Source: Gnetum montanum (taxonomy: Eukaryota; Streptophyta; Gnetopsida; Gnetales; Gnetaceae). From it: a stretch of 25,714 nt of DNA. Each line of letters starts with the position of its first letter. The stretch's first letter is position 1. Shown here one piece after another: positions 20,796-25,714 of the stretch. The stretch is taken from contig MNCI01004531.1 in assembly GCA_015680685.1 (NCBI GenBank), positions 286,892 to 312,605 on the forward strand, in the 5' to 3' direction. The notes below the pieces were generated by a model that was not told where the DNA came from, did not search any database, and worked only from the letters and a program-made list of their open reading frames with translations. The position numbers and the translations under genes are program-made.

Positions 20796-22060
20796 ATGAA
20801 AGGTATGAATCCTAAGAAGAAGACTAATTAATAGCTTGGACAAGAACTTCAAGAGCTCATAGAATCCTTTAAGTCTTTTGTGGTTGAAATGCAAGAAGTC
20901 CTTTCCAAAGTAATGACTAGCAAATACCAAGATTTTGAAGAATCTTTAAGAAGAAGTAAAGAGGAGATTAAAGAATAGAATCCTTTTGCATCTATGCAAA
21001 GATCAATAGGAAGAAATGATCAAAGGACTCCAAGGAGAGAAGAAACTAGAACTCAAAGGTATGGACAATAGTTTCCTTTTCTTCATAATAATGAGGAAAC
21101 TGATGATGAAAGATTTGTAAAGATCTTAAGCAGTACTTTAAGAGTTCCTCATGTGGATATTCCCATCTTTAATGGTGTTAAAGTTACAAATTTCTTTCTT
21201 TCTTGGCTTAGAGTTGTGACTAAGTATTTTCTTATTGAGTAACTTCCTAGTGAGTCAATGATTCATGTTGTTGAAAGTAAGTTTAAAGGATTGGCAGCCA
21301 AATGATGGAACAAGGAATGTTTCAAATACTTTGAATAATATGAAAAGCCTATTGAAATTGTCAACTTATGGAATTCCTGCTATAGCAAAAGTTTGAGAAG
21401 ACATCCTTCCATCATGAACCCATGAAGAAGCTGAAATTTCTCAAATGAGGAGATCAATAGGTAAAACATTTTTATGTTGAATTTTGTAAAGCTTTGGTAA
21501 AGGATGATGTTCATTGGAATAAGTATGAGCAAGCTTCTAACTTTAGTAGTGGATTACGGATGTAATATTAGAGAGAATTAGCATTCTATGAGCTTGATAC
21601 TCTTGATGAAACCAATGATCTTTCTCTCAAGGTTGAAATGAAGATCATAAATTTTGGCTTAAAGAAGGACAAAGATCATAAGAAAAAGGATGAGAAAGAC
21701 ACAACTCACAAGTCAAGAAAATCATCCAAGGAGGATGGTGAAGATGAGCCAAAGAAGAAGGAAAGGGAGTCTACTTCTCCTAAAAGGGAAAGACAAAGGG
21801 AATGATCTCCAAGAGGTAAAGATCAAGATAAAGATATATGTTATAATTATTGTGAATTAGGTCATAAATTATAGACATGCACAAATCCAAAGAAGAATGT
21901 CTCTAAGGGTAAGAAAATTCAAACTAGGTAAGATGATGAGCATAAATCTTCAAAGAAGGTATGTGAGCATGATTCCTTACACATCGTTGATCAAAGTGAG
22001 TTGAATAGTTGTACTTTTATTGAACATGTTAGTGCCAATGAAGATGTTGTGAGGAAAAGT
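20796..22060 (+). pseudogene. Gypsy-2 gag remnant
   Basis: Gag reading plus from ATGs at 20796 or 20805 (same frame). Visible in order: a charged N-terminal coiled segment, IPIFNGVKV and FFLSWLRVVTKYF (capsid region), HFYVEFCKALV and ASNFSSGLR, a Lys/Glu-rich tail (about 21655-21830), and a zinc knuckle at 21839-21880. The knuckle has C-x2-C-x4-H-x4-C spacing with the second Cys changed to Tyr and a TAG inside. Stops occur from the start (TAA TAG around 20829) and there is a frame change near 21395, so it is dead. Confidence 0.8.
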
Positions 22061-22120
22061 TTATTTAGAACTCATTATGATGTTAAAGATCATTCATTGA
22101 GTATGCTCATTGATGGTAGC

Positions 22121-23046
22121 CAATGAGTGGTGAGGTACCCCTACACCCAACCATACAAATCACTAAGGCGTTCACATGTGATCCAATCAAATTCCATGTA
22201 TTCCTAGTATTCTCATACATAGGATTCAATCTAGAAGGTGAATTTAATCATGGAATGATCGTTGTCTTCCCAACTACACTTGGGAGACTTAGTTGCATGG
22301 TTAAGTATAGTTGAGGCACATGATTTTTATTATTTTATATTTTGTTTGCCTAAGGTTGGTAATAAATTAAGAATAAAATGATTAACTAGTTCAACTAATT
22401 TAATTGCTAATTAATAACTAACTATCCTAACATAAGCATTTGGTCCCACTTTTTGTACACATCCTGAACAGCTACAACACTGCTGGGTGACCATGCATGA
22501 AGCACTACTAGGATTACCAAGTGTTATACATATGCTCGAAGTGGTCATACTTATGTATGCTAGTCTATTTAGCTTAATTAATTACTTTAAGTCTTAATCA
22601 TCTTAGCTTACTTAATGAAAAATAATAAATACATAAATAAATCATTAAGCTAGTCCAAGTGTTGTAAGGTTTATCAAAAAGCTCATTTTTATTGCTGCAC
22701 ACACTGTAATGCTCATGTACAATAGTGCCTAAATAAAGATCTATACATTCCTTTACTCCTGCTATGGGCACTTGGAAAATTATTCTAGCTCTTACAGAAA
22801 CAAACTACAAGAGTTTCACCAGCAACTAAAATTCTCCACCCTCATTAACATGGCTAGGGTGTCATATTTATAGATCTTCTAGGGTGCCACATTGACAGGT
22901 ACACATTAACATGGAAATCCTACATCAATAAGATTAATGGGATCCCATCGATGTAGGATTTTCCATGTTGACATGTACCTGTCAACCCATCAACGGGGTC
23001 CCATTGACAGCATTCGTTGATGTAGCCTACTGAAGACTCTTCATCA
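22121..23046 (-). mobile_element. Solo LTR of the Gypsy-3 family, variant U3 (minus orientation)
   Basis: A 926-bp copy of the LTR at 12205-12997, sharing GAGTGGTGAGGTACCCCTAC at its left end and ATTTATAGA near the right. The left terminus is CAATGAG (expected TGATGAG) and the right is TTCATCA. The flanking 5-mers GTAGC (22116-22120) and ATAGA (23047-23051) agree at three of five positions; as a decayed duplication they restore the protease frame. The TATA box reads minus at 22872-22865. The U3 differs from the other copies: it has a large inverted repeat instead of GATATC palindromes. Confidence 0.8.
22894..22983. repeat. 33-bp inverted repeat in the variant LTR U3
   Basis: Arms at 22894-22926 and 22950-22983 are near-perfect reverse complements (GACAGGTAC...CCTACATC against GATGTAGG...GTACCTGTC). 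They are separated by 23 bases containing GGGATCCC. The transcript of the element would carry this as a hairpin in its 3' U3 copy. Confidence 0.8.
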
Positions 23047-23552
23047 ATAGAGCATAAGAAAATTTAATTTCTACTAAGGTTGTGAAGTCATTGCATTTAT
23101 TTAAAATTCCTTACCCTAATCCATACAAAGTGCATTGGCTAATGAAGAATCATTATAAGAAAGTTAAGGAACAATTCCTTTTTAATTATTCCATTAAAGA
23201 TTTTCATGATCAGATTCTTTATGATGTATTACCTATTGATTATTTAGATCTTATATTTGGTAGACCATGGAATTATGATAATAAAGCTATTTTTGATGGA
23301 GAAAATAGTAGTTGAATAGTAAGGCAAGGTAATCATAAGTTTAGGTTGTTGTCCACTATTGTTGATAGCGAGGTTGGTAACTTGAATTCTTCATTGATGC
23401 TTTCTAGTTGTAAGGAGATTGTGAGGGTGAATGCTATTTGTGATGATGAAATTTTCTTTGATGTTGAAGAGGATGCATTTGATATGGATGCTATTACTAA
23501 TTTTGTAAAGTCCCATATGAATCAGAAAAAGTTTGTGTATGCTATTGTTTAA

Positions 23553-24029
23553 TCTTGTGTGTTGATTACAATAGTATATTAGTTGATGCTTTTGGGCACT
23601 TGTGTAAGTGTTTGGTTGAAACTTGTATTGGCAAGGGAATGTTGGAAGAATAAGGAATATTAGTTGGCAAAAAGTGGAAAAATTCCATTGGTATTTGCGC
23701 ATTGGGTAAGGAGACCTACTTCATAGGCTAATGTTAACAATTATTTTTGTAGACTTTTATGCCACTTTTGTGCAAGTTAGGGTCATCATGGAGATGCAAG
23801 GAAAGCATTCCAAGGAGATGTTTAAATAAAGAAGGCATGGTGGGGCATGAGGACAAGCCTCCATGAGTAAGAGATGCTCAAAACCAAAACCTCAATTGAT
23901 ACTCATTCTCCTATCTTGATGCATTAAGTCTTGATTATTGTGCTAAGTGTAATGGCCTTAACTCATTTGGGCATGGTGTCATCCAACTTATGAAAGGTCA
24001 TTAAGCATGATATTTAAAAGGGTGGGAGA
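23553..24029 (+). other. Gypsy-2 3' internal region and polypurine tract
   Basis: About 480 bases with no coding domain where RT and integrase would be expected. It ends in AAAAGGGTGGGAGA (24016-24029), a strong polypurine tract directly against the LTR start. Confidence 0.78.
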
Positions 24030-24559
24030 TGATGAGGACATCACCTAGCCCTTGTGTAATCCTCAATGTATTTTGTGAGTATGTGTGAGTCTTGTTTAAG
24101 TGTGTCTTCTTATGTTGACCTTGATGATGGTGGTTCCATGATGTTTTTGGCATGTTTGGGGGTGTTTTGAGCCCATTTTGATGAGTTCAGGGGGTTTCTA
24201 TATCTATGGAAACTTGTTTGGAGATATTTGAAGGTTCTAGAACTAAAAAAAATGTCTTTATTCTTGACCCTGATAGGAGAGACATCTCTCTTGTAGTATA
24301 GACATCTCCCTAGCATGCAAGGTGTATCCACTAGATACAAGATGTCTTCTCTCACATCTCTACACTTAAGAAAGTTATCTCTGATTTCTCTATGATGTCT
24401 TGTATAGATTTTAATAGACATCAAATTAAATGGAAAATTGGAAGGAAGAAAAAAAGGTCATACCAAGAAGTTATAAATTAAAGTCCAAGGCCTGAGTTTG
24501 TGTAAGAGAGAAGAGAGATTTAAGAGGTCTCTTAAGAGCTTGTAAAAGAAGAGCGCTTG
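24030..24559 (+). repeat. Gypsy-2 3' LTR, truncated by the Gypsy-3 insertion
   Basis: Matches 19826 onward, starting TGATGAGGACATCACC. It has four units of the 20-bp repeat (starts 24280, 24300, 24320, 24340) against three regular units in the 5' LTR. A TATAAATT lies near 24471. It ends abruptly at 24559 where the next LTR begins. Confidence 0.85.
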
Positions 24560-25112
24560 TGATGAGACATGAAATTGCTCATATTGTTGGCAGTCACGTT
24601 AAGGCACCCACGTTATATCATGGGTCGCGATATCGCGTATGCGATATATCATGGGCCGCGATATCGTAGTCAGCCGCAATTTCTATAAATAAGAGACGAC
24701 TCTCCCTCATTTGCATCCCAGTTTTAGAGTAGCAAAGCTCTGGCAGTTTGATCCCTCCAGAGTTAGATTTTTTCCCATGTCTGCCCGCAGTGTGGTGAAT
24801 GTAATTGTACGGTGTCTTTATTCGAGTGTGCCATACTTGGACACGCACATGACCAGTAATAATGATTGAGATTACTTCATCATTGCAGCATTCACTTAGT
24901 TTATTTATTTGTTATTTATTTAATGTTATTTATTGCTTTCATAGCGTGGTATGAGTACGACTTGATTACGAGCATCTACGGATGTGTATGGCTAGTCAAG
25001 GAATCGGTTACTCATCGCGATTAGTCTCTCAACCCTTAAACTCCTAGAAGCAGAATGAGTACGACTTGATTACGAGCATTTAAGTGTGATTGCTTGGTAG
25101 CCCAGTGGTGTA
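24560..25112 (+). repeat. Gypsy-3 5' LTR (3' end missing at a gap)
   Basis: Starts TGATGAGACATG directly after the broken Gypsy-2 LTR. It aligns with the reverse complements of 12205-12997 and 22121-23046. The TATA box TATAAATA is at 24684-24691, preceded by the 12-bp palindrome CGCGATATCGCG (24626-24637) and GCGATATCGT (24658-24667). A 25-bp word is duplicated at 24951-24975 and 25055-25079. By comparison with the 793-bp copy, several hundred bases of the LTR end and the PBS are absent at the N at 25113. Confidence 0.8.
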
Positions 25113-25113
25113 N
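25113..25113. other. Ambiguous base, probable collapsed gap
   Basis: A single N exactly where the LTR alignment stops and non-LTR sequence starts. The expected LTR end and primer binding site are not present. Confidence 0.6.
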
Positions 25114-25152
25114 GTTGGAATATACAACTTGAAGTGGGAGTTTCCTATAAAC

Positions 25153-25714
25153 ATGAACAACAACAACGTCATCACAACAAATGAAATCCTAACTTACCCG
25201 ATGATGATGAACCCCCACTGGCCACTACAAGCTTCATGCAAATACAAGAGGCTGTTCGAGTCTCACGTAGGCATAATAAAGAGAGCCGACTACCCAGGCT
25301 TGATTTAAACAACTTTCCTAAATTTTTAGGAGGCTATCACTTAGATTTGCATCAACATTTACTAGCCTTTTACGATGCCTACACATGGAATAACATTAAT
25401 AACAATTGGCAAAACTGAAGCTCTTTCCTATGACACTCATTGACCAAGCTAAAGTATGGTATAGATCATTAAAACCAAATTCGATACGACGCTGGTCAAC
25501 AATGGTAGAGGTGTTTAACGAAAAATATCAAACCTACGCAAGAGTGTTAGCCTTGAGGAAACAAATCCAAGGATGGAAACAAGCAAAACATGAACCCTTG
25601 GACATGGCCTTAGAACGATATTATTCACTGTTAAATAACTGTCCAGGCCATGGGTTTTCCGAGGAAAGGCTAATGTACCATATCATTGATGGGCTACGTA
25701 ATGAAACAAGAGAG
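25153..25714 (+). pseudogene. Gypsy-3 gag remnant, open at the right edge
   Basis: The N-terminal half of a gypsy gag, spread over three frames: about 25153-25308 (MNNNNVITTNEILTYP), 25236-25418 (LNNFPKFLGGYHLDLHQHLL) and 25412 to the edge (LFPMTLIDQAKVWYRSL, SIRRWSTMVEVFNEKYQ). The last two make the retrotransposon gag core, with the usual W-Y-x-S-L and S-I-x-x-W segments. At least two frameshifts are needed, so this copy is probably inactive, unless consensus errors near the gap created them. Confidence 0.78.

Larger units (their letters stand above)
22061..23552 (+). pseudogene. Gypsy-2 retropepsin remnant, split by an LTR
   Basis: The aspartic protease domain begins at SLSMLIDGS (Asp-Gly-Ser active-site region near 22111-22120) and is then cut by the 22121-23046 LTR. 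It resumes after 23051 with LISTKVVKSLHLFK, NPYKVHWL and LPIDYLDLIFGRPWNYDN, the C-terminal protease signature of plant gypsy elements. The frame is kept if one 5-bp target copy is discounted. One stop follows at 23313-23315, then an open stretch to the TAA at 23550-23552. No RT follows. Confidence 0.78.
19826..24559 (+). mobile_element. Gypsy-2: gag-protease-only LTR retrotransposon
   Basis: An LTR element defined by homologous LTRs at 19826-20491 and 24030-24559, a PBS after the first and a polypurine tract before the second. Internally it has gag and a retropepsin-like protease but no RT, RNase H or integrase. It is therefore non-autonomous or internally deleted. It is inserted into repeat copy B. 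A Gypsy-3-family LTR interrupts the protease (22121-23046), and a Gypsy-3 copy interrupts the 3' LTR at 24559. The true right end and right target duplication are outside the window. Numerous stops show it is inactive. Confidence 0.83.

Noticed and set aside
23391-23702. 103-residue minus-strand ORF
   Set aside because: It is antisense to the Gypsy-2 protease end and has no recognisable domain.
24110-24424. 104-residue minus-strand ORF
   Set aside because: It lies wholly inside the Gypsy-2 3' LTR, in antisense.

Overview
The window looks like nuclear DNA from a land plant with a large, repeat-rich genome, possibly a gymnosperm, though nothing here fixes the taxon. It holds one apparently intact, intron-containing plant gene, a 12-exon SERINC/TMS1-family membrane protein on the minus strand at 2490-5925. 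Almost everything else is decayed and nested retrotransposon sequence. I found no RNA gene, CRISPR array or prokaryote-style operon, and no convincing new multi-gene system. The most informative signals are the nesting order of the elements, the promoter-like repeats in their LTRs, and some probable assembly faults.

Layout. 1-723: 3' end of a broken LINE ORF2 (plus strand). 724-2489: mostly featureless spacer with one weak exon-like ORF. 2490-5925: SERINC gene (minus). 5926-7180: spacer containing its upstream region. 7181-16928: a complete but dead Ty3/gypsy chromovirus (Gypsy-1, plus), with both LTRs, near-matching 5-bp target duplications, PBS, gag, protease, RT, RNase H, integrase, chromodomain and PPT. 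Two later insertions interrupt it. One is a 793-bp solo LTR in the integrase with a perfect 5-bp duplication. The other is a 2.2-kb LTR-like element that splits the 3' LTR.

16929-19825: AT-rich sequence, then a diverged direct repeat (copy A 17812-18603, copy B 19013-19825) full of degenerate CCATGAGT words. Copy B contains an N-bounded segment that appears to be in the wrong orientation. 19826-24559: Gypsy-2, a gag-protease element with no RT or integrase, inserted in copy B. Its protease is interrupted by a 926-bp LTR of the same family as the solo LTR in Gypsy-1. 24560-25714: Gypsy-3, the family that made those two LTRs. It is inserted in the 3' LTR of Gypsy-2 and runs off the right edge. 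Its LTR is cut short by an N at 25113, after which a frameshifted gag begins.

Relative order: Gypsy-1 and Gypsy-2 came first, and Gypsy-3-family LTRs and the 2.2-kb element landed in them later. Many stop codons in Gypsy-1 are TAG where the family usually has glutamine, as expected if CAG sites decayed by deamination of methylated cytosine. The SERINC gene shows no such decay: all eleven introns are short (72-387 bp), all have GT-AG ends, and every exon phase joins.
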